Source: CAXKXX01 sp964059975
GTDB taxonomy: Bacteria; Pseudomonadota; Gammaproteobacteria; Enterobacterales; Enterobacteriaceae
Assembly (NCBI GenBank): GCA_964059975.1
Contig: CAXKXX010000003.1
Span: 1 to 64,000 of the forward strand
Length of the DNA stretch: 64,000 nucleotides
Direction: 5' to 3'
Shown here: positions 29,598-39,385 of the stretch, one piece after another
Layout of the letters: every line of letters begins with the position of its first letter
Position numbering within the stretch: position 1 is the first letter of the stretch
Translations under genes and position numbers: made by a program
Notes under the pieces: model-generated
Told to the model about the DNA's origin: nothing
Database searches by the model: none
What the model saw: the letters and a program-made list of their open reading frames with translations, nothing else

Positions 29598-30788
29598 TCA
29601 CATAGATTTAATCACTTCACTGGCGAATGCACGCGCTCGGAAGTCTATTTCTAGTACCTCACTAATGCACGAGGGCTCGTGAAACGACATGCTTTCTAGT
29701 GCTCTAGTGTTAACACTAGCGATATCAGTAAAGTGAATTTGCTTGTGTAGAAATGCGGCTACGGCAACCTCATTAGCGGCACTTAACACGGTAGTAGCCG
29801 ATTGACCAGTATCGAAGGCTTCGATTGCCAAATACAGGCAAGGATAGCGTTTCTTATCTGGTTTAGAAAAAGTCAATGAATCGATTCGTAAGAAGTCTAG
29901 CTCTTCCACTCCAGACCGAACTCTCTGAGGATAGGCGATCGCGTGGGCGATTGAAGTTCGCATATCTGGTATTCCCAATTGAGCTAGAATGCTCCCGTCT
30001 GAGTAACGCACCATCGAATGAATTACTGACTGAGGATGTAATATTACTTCTACCTGTTTGGCTGAGGCGTTGAATAGCCAGCGTGCTGCAATATACTCTA
30101 GACCTTTATTCATCATGGTTGCGGAATCTACAGAGATTTTTCGTCCCATAGACCAATTGGGGTGTTGGCAGGCTTGCTTTGGCGTTATAGCTTCAAATTT
30201 CCTTAAAGGCATTGTTCGAAAGGGGCCTCCGGAACCAGTAAGTACGATGCTTGAGACGCCATATTCAGCTAGTACAGCGTACCCCAAGCGACGTTGAATG
30301 CTCTCGGGCAAACTCTGAAAAATTGCGTTGTGCTCACTGTCGACTGGTAGTATTTGTGCCCGGCTTTTTTGTGCAGCTTCCATAAACAAACGCCCGCAGG
30401 TTACCAGAGACTCTTTATTCGCTAATAGCACCTGTTTTCCAGTTCTGATCGCAGCTAATGTCGGCAGCAATCCCGCGGCACCAACGATTGCGGCTATCAC
30501 CTGATCAACATCTTCTAACGCTGCTAATTCACAAGCAGCCTCTTCGCCCGCTAGTACCTCGGTTGTTAAACCTTTTTCTGATAAAATATCGCGTAGTTCA
30601 CGAGCAGAACTTTCATCTGACATAGCTGCATAGACTGGACGAAACGTCATGCAATGTTGCGCCATCATCGCTACATTACGTCCGGCTACTAACGCTTTGA
30701 TCGAAAAGCGTTCAGGATTTTCCTTGACTACCGAGAGACTACTTATCCCTACCGAACCAGTTGAGCCAAGAATAGTTAATTTCTTCAT
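29598..30788 (-). CDS. dxr: 1-deoxy-D-xylulose 5-phosphate reductoisomerase
   Basis: NADPH-dependent second enzyme of the MEP isoprenoid pathway. The product is 396 aa (E. coli 398). The nucleotide-binding loop is LTILGSTGSVG at the N-terminus. The metal and substrate sites are seen in PVDSEHNAIFQ (Asp/Glu pair near 150) and NWSMGRKISVDSATMMNKGL. The 281-bp spacer to uppS holds nothing I recognise. Retention points to self-made isoprenoids for undecaprenyl phosphate and quinones. Confidence 0.96.
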   Translation of the reverse strand: MKKLTILGSTGSVGISSLSVVKENPERFSIKALVAGRNVAMMAQHCMTFRPVYAAMSDESSARELRDILSEKGLTTEVLAGEEAACELAALEDVDQVIAAIVGAAGLLPTLAAIRTGKQVLLANKESLVTCGRLFMEAAQKSRAQILPVDSEHNAIFQSLPESIQRRLGYAVLAEYGVSSIVLTGSGGPFRTMPLRKFEAITPKQACQHPNWSMGRKISVDSATMMNKGLEYIAARWLFNASAKQVEVILHPQSVIHSMVRYSDGSILAQLGIPDMRTSIAHAIAYPQRVRSGVEELDFLRIDSLTFSKPDKKRYPCLYLAIEAFDTGQSATTVLSAANEVAVAAFLHKQIHFTDIASVNTRALESMSFHEPSCISEVLEIDFRARAFASEVIKSM

Positions 30789-30943
30789 AAGCCTATCCTG
30801 AGTAAGCGTATAATGAGCTTAAAGATTTTTAATGTGTAAGTTTAGCAACCGATTATCGATGCTTAGTCAGTATTCTCAATTTAAGTATATAGATGAAAAA
30901 GCGAAGTGCCGCGAGAGCGACGCCTTGCTCTGGACCGTAGAGA

Positions 30944-31501
30944 TTATAAATCTAGAAGTGCTTTTTCTTTATCTGCTAATGCAGAATCAAGAATCTTAAT
31001 GTAAGCGTCGGTCATTTTCTGAATTTCATCTTGATAACGGCGCTCTGAGTCTGTACTAATTTTTTTGTGTTTCAATAATGTCTTCACTTTTTCATTAGAG
31101 TCCCGACGTACGTTGCGTATTGCCACACGACCTTGTTCGGCTTCTGCACGTACCACCTTCACTAAATTTTTACGCTGTTCTTCGACTAAAGGAGGAAGGA
31201 AAATTCGAATTACATTGCCAACGGAGTTTGGATTTAGATTCAAATTAGAAGAGATGATGGCTTTTTCGACTGCCAAACGCAAAGAATTATCAAATAGGTT
31301 TATCAATAGAGTGCGTGAATCTTCGACACAAATACTAGATAGCTGATTCAATGGAGTTGCTGCACCATAGTATTCAACTGTGATAGCATCTAACATATTT
31401 GGGGAGACGCGGCCAGAATGAACTTTACTAATTTGGTTTTTGAATGCTTCGACGCTTTTTTCCATGCGTACGTCTGCGTACTGTCTGATGCTATTAATCA
31501 C
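30944..31501 (-). CDS. frr: ribosome recycling factor
   Basis: RRF splits post-termination ribosomes together with EF-G. The product is 185 aa, the E. coli length, a three-helix bundle with a small inserted domain. Conserved parts include FKNQISKVHSGRVSP, VEYYGAATPLNQL, LNPNSVGNVIRIFLPPL and RNVRRDSNEKVK. The start codon is GTG (MINSIRQYADVRM), as in E. coli. It follows pyrH in the ancestral order rpsB, tsf, pyrH, frr. Confidence 0.96.
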   Translation of the reverse strand: MINSIRQYADVRMEKSVEAFKNQISKVHSGRVSPNMLDAITVEYYGAATPLNQLSSICVEDSRTLLINLFDNSLRLAVEKAIISSNLNLNPNSVGNVIRIFLPPLVEEQRKNLVKVVRAEAEQGRVAIRNVRRDSNEKVKTLLKHKKISTDSERRYQDEIQKMTDAYIKILDSALADKEKALLDL

Positions 31502-31759
31502 GTTTCTAGCGGCTCTAAGAATTTAGTTAGTAGGAGGGCCATAAATCATATTAGTATCGCCCATGAGTTTTACTTAAGCATCTTGGGTTAGAAAGTCGAT
31601 ATTTATTTTAGATTAAATCCTGATATTAAAATCAATCTCGCTAGCCTGTATTTTTCTACTTTGTCTTCAGATGATACCGATTGCCTTAAGTTGCACCATA
31701 TGTGTATTCATTGTGAGGGGGGATTCATTGATACACTGTCTGTCGGAATTAGCGTATCT

Positions 31760-32509
31760 CTAATGAGAAAAATTTTTAAAAATTTTTTTGCAGATTAAGG
31801 TCCCTTCATTTTCACCCAGTGCCGCACGTCGCAGCGCCCCGGGCTTATTTATATTAAATACTCTGATCGGTAGACCATGATCTCGTGCCAAAGTGAAAGC
31901 CGATAGGTCCATAACTTTAAGTTCACGCATTAAAACTTCTTGATAAGTCAATTGCTCGTACAGTGTAGCATCCGGGTTTTTAACTGGATCAGAAGAGTAT
32001 ATACCATCTACTTTAGTTGCTTTCAACAATACATCCGCTTCTATCTCAATCCCACGTAGGCAAGCTGCGGAGTCGGTCGTGAAAAATGGATTGCCGGTAC
32101 CAGATGCGAAGATCACCACGCGTTTATTACGAAGTAGTGCAATCGCCTGAGTCCAACTATAGCTATCACATACGCCATTCAATGGAATTGCTGACATCAG
32201 ATGAGCGTTCATACAAAATCGGTGTAAGGCATCGAGCATAGCCAACCCGTTGAGTACGGTGGCCAGCATTCCCATATGGTCAGCGACCACGCGGTTCATG
32301 CCGACTTGTTCTAAGCCTGCGCCACGAAAAAAGTTGCCGCCACCAATTACTACACCGATCTCGATACCCGTCTCGGCTAGCTCTTTAACCTCTTGAGCTA
32401 AACGATTTAAAATACTAGTGTCGATACCACAATATTCTGTGCCCCGAAGAGCCTCTCCACTTATTTTGAGCAAAATACGCTGGTACACATGTTTTATACT
32501 GGTTGCCAT
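31760..32509 (-). CDS. pyrH: UMP kinase
   Basis: Amino-acid-kinase-fold enzyme that phosphorylates UMP to UDP. I start it at the ATG of MATSIKHVYQRI, which matches the E. coli start and has AGAGAAA upstream; an in-frame ATG ten codons earlier adds a basic, unmatched stretch. The product is 249 aa (E. coli 241). Signatures are LLKISGEALRG, GGGNFFRGAGL, GTGNPFFTTDSAA and KATKVDGIYSSDP. It ends with about eight additional residues (KKIFKNFSH) after the native GTLI end, probably drift after loss of the old stop. Confidence 0.95.
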   Translation of the reverse strand: MATSIKHVYQRILLKISGEALRGTEYCGIDTSILNRLAQEVKELAETGIEIGVVIGGGNFFRGAGLEQVGMNRVVADHMGMLATVLNGLAMLDALHRFCMNAHLMSAIPLNGVCDSYSWTQAIALLRNKRVVIFASGTGNPFFTTDSAACLRGIEIEADVLLKATKVDGIYSSDPVKNPDATLYEQLTYQEVLMRELKVMDLSAFTLARDHGLPIRVFNINKPGALRRAALGENEGTLICKKIFKNFSH

Positions 32510-32669
32510 TTTTCTCTTTCTAAGGCGTCTTAGATGCATTAATAGAATGAGATAGAGCTAAAATATTACTCTCTCTTGGGCTGTATATGCCTCAGCTCTG
32601 AGTTAGACTTCATCAGTCTAATAGTTTTTATTAACTGAATTCGTGACTCCGAAGCAGCTCATTTTCATT

Positions 32670-33470
32670 TTATGAAATACCTTCTCCGAGCTCGAATCGG
32701 ATAAAATGATTAATACTAGCATGGCGCTCTCTCAGCACTTGGCCGACGGTTTTGCTCGGATTGATAACGAAAGGTTGACTAGTCAAGCAGGTTGTGTCGG
32801 TGAACTTCTTCACGCGACCTTCTGCTATCCTCTTGGCAATATCTCTTGGTTTTCGAGATTGCAGAGCGATCTCTAACTGAAATTGATACTCTTTTTCTAT
32901 CTCCGTGATAGAGATGTCTTCGGGACGGATGAACTCAGGTTTGGAGGCTGCAATATGCATGGCAATCTGCTTAATTAATACTGAGTCAGCATTTTTAGCA
33001 TCAATTAAAACACCAATGCGCACACCGTGTAGATAGCTACCCAATAAATCACCTTCCAGAGAAGCAATTCGTCGAATACTGATATTTTCACCCATCTTTG
33101 CTACAAGCTCAGTGCGTTCTTCTTCGAATTTTTCTTTTAGTACGGTAAGATCAGTGATCTTTCCTATCACGGCAGCATGTAAAACTTTATCGGCGAACAG
33201 TTGAAAGTTAGTATTTTTAGCTACAAAGTCAGTTTGACTATTAATTTCTAAAATGAGGCCGTATTTACGCTCAATCTTAGCCTTAATTACACCATCTACA
33301 GCAATATTTCCTGACTTTTTCGCGGCCTTAATCGCACCAGATTTACGCATATTTTCTATTGCTAGTTCGATGTTGGCATTAGCTTCGATCAGGGCTCTTT
33401 TACAATCCATCATTCCAGCGTCGGTGCGATCGCGCAATTCTTTGATAAGAGTAATGGTAATATCAGCCAT
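32670..33470 (-). CDS. tsf: elongation factor Ts
   Basis: Nucleotide exchange factor of EF-Tu. The product is 266 aa (E. coli 283). An N-terminal UBA-like domain (ITLIKELRDRTDAGMMDCKRAL) is followed by the core with the TDFVAKN motif near residue 80 that contacts EF-Tu, then the second core subdomain. The coiled-coil insertion is somewhat shortened, which accounts for most of the 17-residue difference. It is co-transcribed with rpsB across a 145-bp spacer with two hairpins. Confidence 0.95.
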   Translation of the reverse strand: MADITITLIKELRDRTDAGMMDCKRALIEANANIELAIENMRKSGAIKAAKKSGNIAVDGVIKAKIERKYGLILEINSQTDFVAKNTNFQLFADKVLHAAVIGKITDLTVLKEKFEEERTELVAKMGENISIRRIASLEGDLLGSYLHGVRIGVLIDAKNADSVLIKQIAMHIAASKPEFIRPEDISITEIEKEYQFQLEIALQSRKPRDIAKRIAEGRVKKFTDTTCLTSQPFVINPSKTVGQVLRERHASINHFIRFELGEGIS

Positions 33471-33483
33471 TTTTTTCCTCGGT

Positions 33484-33540
33484 CATCTCGCGTAGAGATG
33501 AGATTTATGCGGATAAGCAGAGGGGGTGTAAAGCCCCCTT
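33484..33540 (-). promoter_or_regulatory. two hairpins in the rpsB-tsf spacer
   Basis: A perfect 6-bp stem AGGGGG/CCCCCT with 7-base loop lies at 33521-33539. A perfect 6-bp stem CATCTC/GAGATG with 5-base loop lies at 33484-33500, just ahead of the tsf ribosome binding site. On the minus-strand message neither is followed by a T run. The first resembles a partial terminator or attenuator between rpsB and tsf. The second could modulate tsf initiation. Function is inferred from position only. Confidence 0.45.
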
Positions 33541-33615
33541 CCAGTTAGCATGCGTCTAAGTCTAGCTAGTGGGGCTAATCGGGAGTGGGCCCATCTATTT
33601 ATTAATTAGTTATTA

Positions 33616-34341
33616 CTACTCCGCGTCTGTGCAATGTTCTTCCGATTGAAGGGAAAGATCTCGGTCATTACCTTCACAAACCGCGCGGGCAGCTGCAATT
33701 AGATATAAGTTAACTGCACGGATTGCATCGTCATTGCCGGGGATAATGAAATCGATACCGTCTGGATCGGAATTAGTATCCACGATTGAGAATACTGGGA
33801 TACCTAAGTTATTAGCTTCTTCAATCGCAATGTGTTCGTGATTTGCATCAATGACAAATAAGGCGTCGGGTAAGCCCCCCATATTTTTAATGCCGCCGCG
33901 TGAATTTTCTAGCTTGGTTAATTCGCGTCCACGCATCAATGCCTCTTTCTTAGTTAGCTTATCGAAGGTACCATCTTGGGACTGTATTTCAAGATCTTTC
34001 AATCGCTTAATTGACTGACGTACAGTTTTCCAGTTAGTTAGTAAACCGCCTAGCCAGCGATGGTTAACGAAGTATTGATTGCAGTTGTGTGCAGCCTCTT
34101 TTACGGCTTCGCTCGCTGCCCTCTTAGTACCAACAAAGAGGATCTTGCCTTTACGGGCAGCAATCTGGTTTAATTCAACCATAGCGGCATTGAACATAGG
34201 TAAAGTTTGCTCAAGGTTTATGATGTGGACTTTATTACGCACGCCAAAGATGAAGGGTTTCATTTTTGGATTCCAGTAACGAGTTTGATGGCCGAAGTGA
34301 ACACCAGCCTTAAGCATGTCGCGCATGGAAACAGTTGCCAT
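33616..34341 (-). CDS. rpsB: 30S ribosomal protein S2
   Basis: S2 joins the 30S body late and is needed for S1 binding. The product is 241 aa, the E. coli length, and collinear throughout, with MATVSMRDMLKAGVHFGHQT at the start, RWLGGLLTNWKTVRQS and NNLGIPVFSIVDTNSDPDG. The order rpsB-tsf with divergent map is ancestral. Translation is probably autoregulated through the long structured leader upstream. Confidence 0.98.
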   Translation of the reverse strand: MATVSMRDMLKAGVHFGHQTRYWNPKMKPFIFGVRNKVHIINLEQTLPMFNAAMVELNQIAARKGKILFVGTKRAASEAVKEAAHNCNQYFVNHRWLGGLLTNWKTVRQSIKRLKDLEIQSQDGTFDKLTKKEALMRGRELTKLENSRGGIKNMGGLPDALFVIDANHEHIAIEEANNLGIPVFSIVDTNSDPDGIDFIIPGNDDAIRAVNLYLIAAARAVCEGNDRDLSLQSEEHCTDAE

Positions 34342-34548
34342 GATTAAACCTCTGTTAGAATTAGTAGGGTGGTGCCTCCAGGTATCCCATAAAGCCGACT
34401 TTGGGGTGACAGATCATCTATGGAAGACACTCCTAGGGCATGTCGATACGCTTGTGCTATTGACACAATGTGACTTTAGTTGATAGTGGTCTTCCCACTT
34501 TCAACTTAGCCACGAAGACACAGAAAAACGGATTCAGTTACACGCTTT
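34342..34548 (-). promoter_or_regulatory. rpsB leader RNA
   Basis: About 200 bases of 5' untranslated message run from the predicted promoter to the rpsB ATG. The minus strand can form nested stems GTTG/CAAC around GTGG/CCAC at 34463-34502, plus further pairing downstream. Enterobacterial rpsB has a conserved structured leader (listed as the t44 RNA family) through which S2 represses rpsB-tsf. The position and length here fit that, but I have not aligned the structure base by base. Confidence 0.45.
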
Positions 34549-34557
34549 ATTATACCA
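34549..34557 (-). promoter_or_regulatory. extended -10 promoter of rpsB
   Basis: The minus strand carries TGGTATAAT: a perfect TATAAT at 34549-34554 preceded by TGG (34555-34557), the TGn extension used by promoters that need no strong -35. No good -35 box is present 16-18 bp upstream. Transcription would start near 34541, giving the long rpsB leader. It lies in the 358-bp divergent region shared with map. Confidence 0.6.
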
Positions 34558-34699
34558 TAGAACTACTCCTTAGGCATCACATTTCCTTATATTTCGCTAG
34601 TAACTAAAACTTAAAAAATTTGAAAATTATTAACCAGAGTGATGCCATAAGCCATAACTTCTTATTTTTATCAAAAAACAATATTTTAGGACTAATTTT

Positions 34700-35494
34700 A
34701 TGGCAATATCAATCAAAAAACCTGATGAAATTCAAAAAATGCGCGTTGCCGGACGCCTGGCCGCTGAGGTATTAGAAATTATCGAACCTCATATCAAACC
34801 TGGCGTAACTACCGGTGCTCTAGATCAAATATGTCACGCACATATCATCCACAATCAAAAGGCCAGCTCCGCCTGCCTTGGATATCACGGATTTCCGAAA
34901 TCTGTGTGTATATCAGTGAATGAAGTGGTATGCCATGGCATACCAAGCTATGAAAAAACATTGAAAGACGGTGATATCGTTAATATTGATGTAACAGTAA
35001 TTAAAGACGGATTCCACGGAGATACTTCAAAAATGTTTATGGTAGGAAGGCCGACAATTCTGGCCGAGCGATTATGTCGTGTCACTCAGCAGAGCTTATA
35101 TCTGGCACTAAAAATGGTAAAACCTGGAATCCGACTAAGAGCTCTGGGTAAGGAAATTCAAAAATTTGTTGAAACTGAAAGTTTCTGCGTAGTGCGTGAA
35201 TACTGTGGACATGGTATCGGAAGGGGATTTCACGAAGAGCCACAAGTGCTGCACTATGATGCAGACGACTCTGGCGTGGTGCTGAAAACAAGCATGGCAT
35301 TTACGATCGAACCAATGGTCAACGCTGGAGATTATCGTATTCGTACCATGAAAGATGGCTGGACAGTAAAGACTAGGGATCATAGTTTGTCCGCGCAGTA
35401 CGAGCACACTGTTGTAGTAACAGAGAGAGGTTGCGAGATAATGACCTGGCGTAGTGATGATGCTATACCTAAAATTATCACACACGATACCTAA
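34700..35494 (+). CDS. map: methionine aminopeptidase, type I
   Basis: Removes the initiator methionine from new proteins after deformylation; essential. The product is 264 aa, the E. coli length. Metal ligands are the Asp in DIVNIDVTVIKDGFHGDTS (near residues 97 and 108), His in GHGIGRGFHEEP (near 171), Glu in FTIEPMVN (near 204) and Glu in AQYEHTVVV (near 235). It is divergent from rpsB. In E. coli glnD and dapD follow it on the same strand, and here glnD is a fossil. Confidence 0.97.
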   Translation: MAISIKKPDEIQKMRVAGRLAAEVLEIIEPHIKPGVTTGALDQICHAHIIHNQKASSACLGYHGFPKSVCISVNEVVCHGIPSYEKTLKDGDIVNIDVTVIKDGFHGDTSKMFMVGRPTILAERLCRVTQQSLYLALKMVKPGIRLRALGKEIQKFVETESFCVVREYCGHGIGRGFHEEPQVLHYDADDSGVVLKTSMAFTIEPMVNAGDYRIRTMKDGWTVKTRDHSLSAQYEHTVVVTERGCEIMTWRSDDAIPKIITHDT

Positions 35495-35519
35495 GTGCCG
35501 GAAGTCATCTCCATAATCG

Positions 35520-37260
35520 ATATCTTTCGGAAATGCTCTTCTCGATTTTTCTGCCGATCGGGTTATATAGAGTACTTAACAGTTTTCTCTAGAAAAGACC
35601 CTTAGAATCCTGTTAATAGTTATTCGAACTAAAATTAAATCAGAAGTAATCAGAAACATAATTATCGGGATTACTGGCGCCCTATTGCAGAATCTTCTTT
35701 CCCTACTCAGATGCGTTAGGTTGGACAGCCTAAAAGAATCGATTACTAAAAACGGACTTCGACGCATCTAGTTCTATCGTCTAGACCAGAAAAACGCGGA
35801 TAATAAGAGATCACGTCGCATTACTTTGTATTTTTTAGATATAATGCGTACATTGCAGGCTATGTTAGTGCTGTCTTAAGAAGATAGCTAGAAGAGGGGG
35901 TCCAAGACCATATAGTCTACAATCTTCCAGAAGGCACGCGTGATATTTATATTTATTATCAATAGCATAGTGTGGAATCCGTTTTGGACGAGTTACTTCT
36001 TTATTAATTCAATCAAATAGTTCATTTTGCGTCCTTGCTCTAAGGAAGAGCGGATCTAAGTACGAATTAAGCTTTTATGGTAATTTTAGATCGCCCCTAA
36101 TGCGTCTGACATACATATGAATTATGCTCCACAGAGGTAACAATGGCTAACTTATCCTGAGAGATGCTACAATAATTATACCTTTACTCATATAAACTAT
36201 GATCTGCTCTGCGCCCATGAAACATTACCTCACAAATACGCATTTGATAAAAGCTCAACAGGAAGTTAACCTAATATGGTTAAAATCATACTAATATGAT
36301 TAAGGTGGTTTTCAAGGTTCCTAAATCTAAATCCGATACCCGCTCGAAATATATTTAAAGCGAGCGACTATTTTAACTACAACCTGACGATTTGCTATGC
36401 ACGATCCGAGTATCCCTAAAGGATTCGCGCCACAGTACGTGTACTGCATCTGATGCATCTACTAATTTTGGATATCTTCTAGTGAAATATTATCAATCGG
36501 AAGAAAGTAAGAGAATATTTCCAGGAGACGCCTATTTCTTTTAAAGAATCAGACACGCTATATGGCATATAAGATATTATAAGTAAGTAGATGCGCCACC
36601 TATCGCTTGTTGCATTGCCTAGATTTATTTTAATATCCGGGCGCGTATAACTAATCTAGTCTGCCCATACTATCGCTGGTGGTACATAATATAACTTAGC
36701 AGTCATTGATGAAAGAAACAAATAAAAGACAATAATAGACAGATATTGATTTCCCATGAATATCATCATCCGCTCTTAGAAATAGAAGACGCAGAGAACA
36801 GGTGCGAGAATACCGAATACTATATACATGGGCCATTAGACGGTCTGAAGTTGAACTCAGTCATTGTAGTATGACGATTGCGCTAACTTTTTAGACCATG
36901 TTCGCCCGAATTGATAATTATAAAGGTATTATGTGATATCCAAAATCGGGTAAAACGCTATACCCATCTGGGCATATTTCCATGCCGCACACTCATTTCC
37001 ACTATTAGAATAAGAGCCAAAGAATCATTTATTCTAATTTAAGTTGGGCCCCGATTAAAAACACGTAAAATTAGAAGTATACTTTACGCCACGCGCCAAT
37101 TTAAAATGATAAAATATAAAATATTCTAAATAACTAAAATTACTTCAAAGTAGTCGAAGTAGAATCTCCTTAAGGTTGACTCAAATTAGATATCGAGATG
37201 AACTCATAAAGATACAAATGAAACATAATAAAGAAAATAATTTTATTGACTAAATTGGAA
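35520..37260 (+). pseudogene. glnD: fossil of glnD (PII uridylyltransferase)
   Basis: The 1.77-kb gap between map and dapD is the place of glnD (about 2.7 kb in E. coli). From 35587 one frame reads L, stop, KRPLESC against LPGQPQNPC, then ELK against ELT. With three codons net missing it then reads TA, stop, KNRLLKTDF against TEFIDQLLQRLW, all in one frame. Near 37133 the plus strand reads KITSK, stop, SK, resembling RITTIGER of the C-terminal ACT domain. The middle is unreadable. GlnD senses glutamine and controls PII, so nitrogen regulation through PII has probably been lost. Confidence 0.5.
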
Positions 37261-37267
37261 AAATATT

Positions 37268-38101
37268 ATGCAGCAATTACAGAGCGTTATTGAAACCGCG
37301 TATGACTGCCGGGCAGAGATAAGTGCGGAAAATGTAGACACCGTAACGCGCGAATCGGTAAACCAGGCGATTGACTTGCTAGATAAGGGCATTCTTCGGG
37401 TTTCCGAGAAAAGAAAAAATCAGTGGATCACAAATAAATGGCTGAAAAAAGCCGTGCTTCTTTTCTTTCTAATTAATAATAATAAGGTAACGGAAGGGGG
37501 CGGCACTCGTTATTACGACAAAGTTCCTATGAAGTTTTCTAGTTATGACACATTTAGGTTTCAGAAAGAAGGGTTGAGAATAGTACCACCAGCCAGCGTA
37601 CGTCGAGGGGCATTTATCGCTCGTAATACCGTTTTAATGCCATCTTATGTTAATATTGGGGCATATATAGACGAAGGTACTATGGTCGATACCTGGGCTA
37701 CCGTAGGCTCATGCGCACAGATTGGTAAGAACGTGCATTTGTCAGGAGGCGTCGGCATAGGTGGTGTGCTCGAGCCGCTTCAAAACAACCCGACTATTAT
37801 TGAAGATCATTGCTTTATTGGTGCACGCTCCACAGTAGTTGAAGGCGTGGTAGTAGAAGAAAATTCAGTAATTTCTATGGGAGTCTATCTTGGTCAAAGC
37901 ACTCGAATCTATGACCGAGAAACTGGCGTGATACACTTTGGTCGTGTACCGTCCGGTTCGGTGGTGGTATCTGGAAGCCTTCCGTCGAAGAATGGTTCTT
38001 GTAGCTTATACTGTGCAGTGATCGTAAAGAAAGTTGATTCTAAAACACGCGGTAAAGTTGGGATTAACTCACTGCTACGCCCTACCGATCTAGATCTATA
38101 G
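37268..38101 (+). CDS. dapD: tetrahydrodipicolinate N-succinyltransferase
   Basis: Succinyl-CoA-dependent step of the lysine/meso-diaminopimelate pathway. The product is 277 aa (E. coli 274). An N-terminal helical domain (MQQLQSVIETAYDCRAEI) is followed by a left-handed beta-helix of hexapeptides (VNIGAYIDEGTMVDTWATVG, GVGIGGVLEP). It ends in DLDL instead of TID. Being kept in a reduced genome fits a need for meso-DAP in peptidoglycan and possibly lysine supply to a host. No other dap genes are in the window. Confidence 0.96.
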   Translation: MQQLQSVIETAYDCRAEISAENVDTVTRESVNQAIDLLDKGILRVSEKRKNQWITNKWLKKAVLLFFLINNNKVTEGGGTRYYDKVPMKFSSYDTFRFQKEGLRIVPPASVRRGAFIARNTVLMPSYVNIGAYIDEGTMVDTWATVGSCAQIGKNVHLSGGVGIGGVLEPLQNNPTIIEDHCFIGARSTVVEGVVVEENSVISMGVYLGQSTRIYDRETGVIHFGRVPSGSVVVSGSLPSKNGSCSLYCAVIVKKVDSKTRGKVGINSLLRPTDLDL

Positions 38102-38144
38102 TAAGAGATAATGACGTTATTTTTTATATAAATTTTATCGGCCA

Positions 38145-38520
38145 CTATATGATATGATACGTGATACAATATCAGAATCAATCTAATAAGGCTCACATTC
38201 TGGAGCTCCACTTCACTAGAAAATCCTGGTACAGATTTTTAATCCGACCCCGAGCGCTCATATAGCTGCATGTAATTTTAGCTGCATGTAATTTAGACTG
38301 ATCATTATTAGATGAAAACTTTGGCTTTTATAAAAGCCAGCCATATTTTCTAATTTTTAAATCCTGATTTACAGCATAAGGGAATAGAGCAGTACAATCT
38401 GGACACAGAAAACATTGCAGTTAATATTGATAACATTTAATTTATTTGAAGTGCTCGTCCTTAATAAGATATCCGTAGCGTTTATGTCTCGCTCGCAAAA
38501 TTCAGATCTTAAGATTATAG
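38145..38520 (+). pseudogene. yaeH: fossil of yaeH (UPF0325 family)
   Basis: In E. coli yaeH follows dapD on the same strand; the family has no known function. From 38145 the frame reads LYDMIRDTI (E. coli MYDNLKSLGI), then stops, then KILVQIF at 38220 (DILKIYF). At 38448, in the same frame, it reads EVLVLNKIS (ESVVTNKIS), six of nine identical. Spacing between the landmarks is within six codons of E. coli. A 16-bp tandem duplication lies inside. In-frame stops make it non-coding. Confidence 0.5.
38263..38294. repeat. 16-bp tandem duplication
   Basis: The unit TAGCTGCATGTAATTT occurs twice head to tail without a mismatch inside the yaeH fossil. It is most likely a recent replication-slippage duplication in DNA no longer under selection. 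Confidence 0.8.
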
Positions 38521-39385
38521 AAGCACTGACATTTTGGAAAAGTATGAGCAATCAGAGTTTTGCGTATGAAAACGATCTTTAATAAAAACTGAATCGATAG
38601 AATATGGTACCTCACTCATATCTTTTCGGGTGCTCCTGGTCTGTTTTGAAAAAAGAAAATCGTTATGTATTTAGTAAAGTAACCACTTTGACATCTAAAA
38701 TTTATTAAAATCAATCTATCTCATTGAGAATTTTAATATAATTTATTGTACTATAACTCTAGTATAGAGAGAGTATTGAAATGCCCATTTTTTAAATGCT
38801 ACTTTACTAACTCAAGCATGGAACAGTCTCAAATTCGGAGATGCAGAACAGGAACTTTTCAGAAAGTGTTTATATTATTCTCCAGCTCTCAATTTTATAG
38901 TCTTAGTTAACATTTTTGGGGATAAATTCTAAGAGAGCATCGTAGTTGGGCTTTATGCTATATTGGAGCATAAGAGGATTCTCTCCCATTTTCTACCCTA
39001 AACATAGATTATTTACGTTCTAATAGCCATGTAATTTTTTATTTATTATACTATTTTCTGCTGCATCAGGATACCTACAAACTGATAGACACGCTTCCCT
39101 TGGTGTATAATGAGTATATTAATTAATGACTTATAAAAGGTACTAGTTAAGGTCCATAGCCACGCATTTTATTAAAATCAGCTCTATTGGCGTTAGGCTA
39201 CTAATAACTTTACATCTTAGGGTGCGATCTGAATCTGACCAAAAGCTAAATTCCACCTGTTGTTTACAATCATTAACGAGGTGATAACCACCTAATTATT
39301 GATATTGTTTAATGCTTGTGTCGGAAGCATAAAAATATTTACGTCTATTATTATTAACTATATTCTCTCTACATAAGGTTATAGA
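38521..39385. other. gene-free stretch upstream of folA
   Basis: About 865 bp between the yaeH fossil and folA. No open frame of interest and no fossil that I could read. In E. coli dapD-yaeH and folA are far apart, so a rearrangement junction lies somewhere here. A promoter for folA must lie in its 3' part, but I see no clear consensus. Confidence 0.5.

Noticed and set aside
38237..38251. 15-base string TTTTAATCCGACCCC shared with 52454-52468, tRNA 3'-end-like
   Set aside because: One or two exact 15-base matches are expected by chance in 64 kb of AT-biased sequence, and no tRNA fold fits the 38.2-kb copy.
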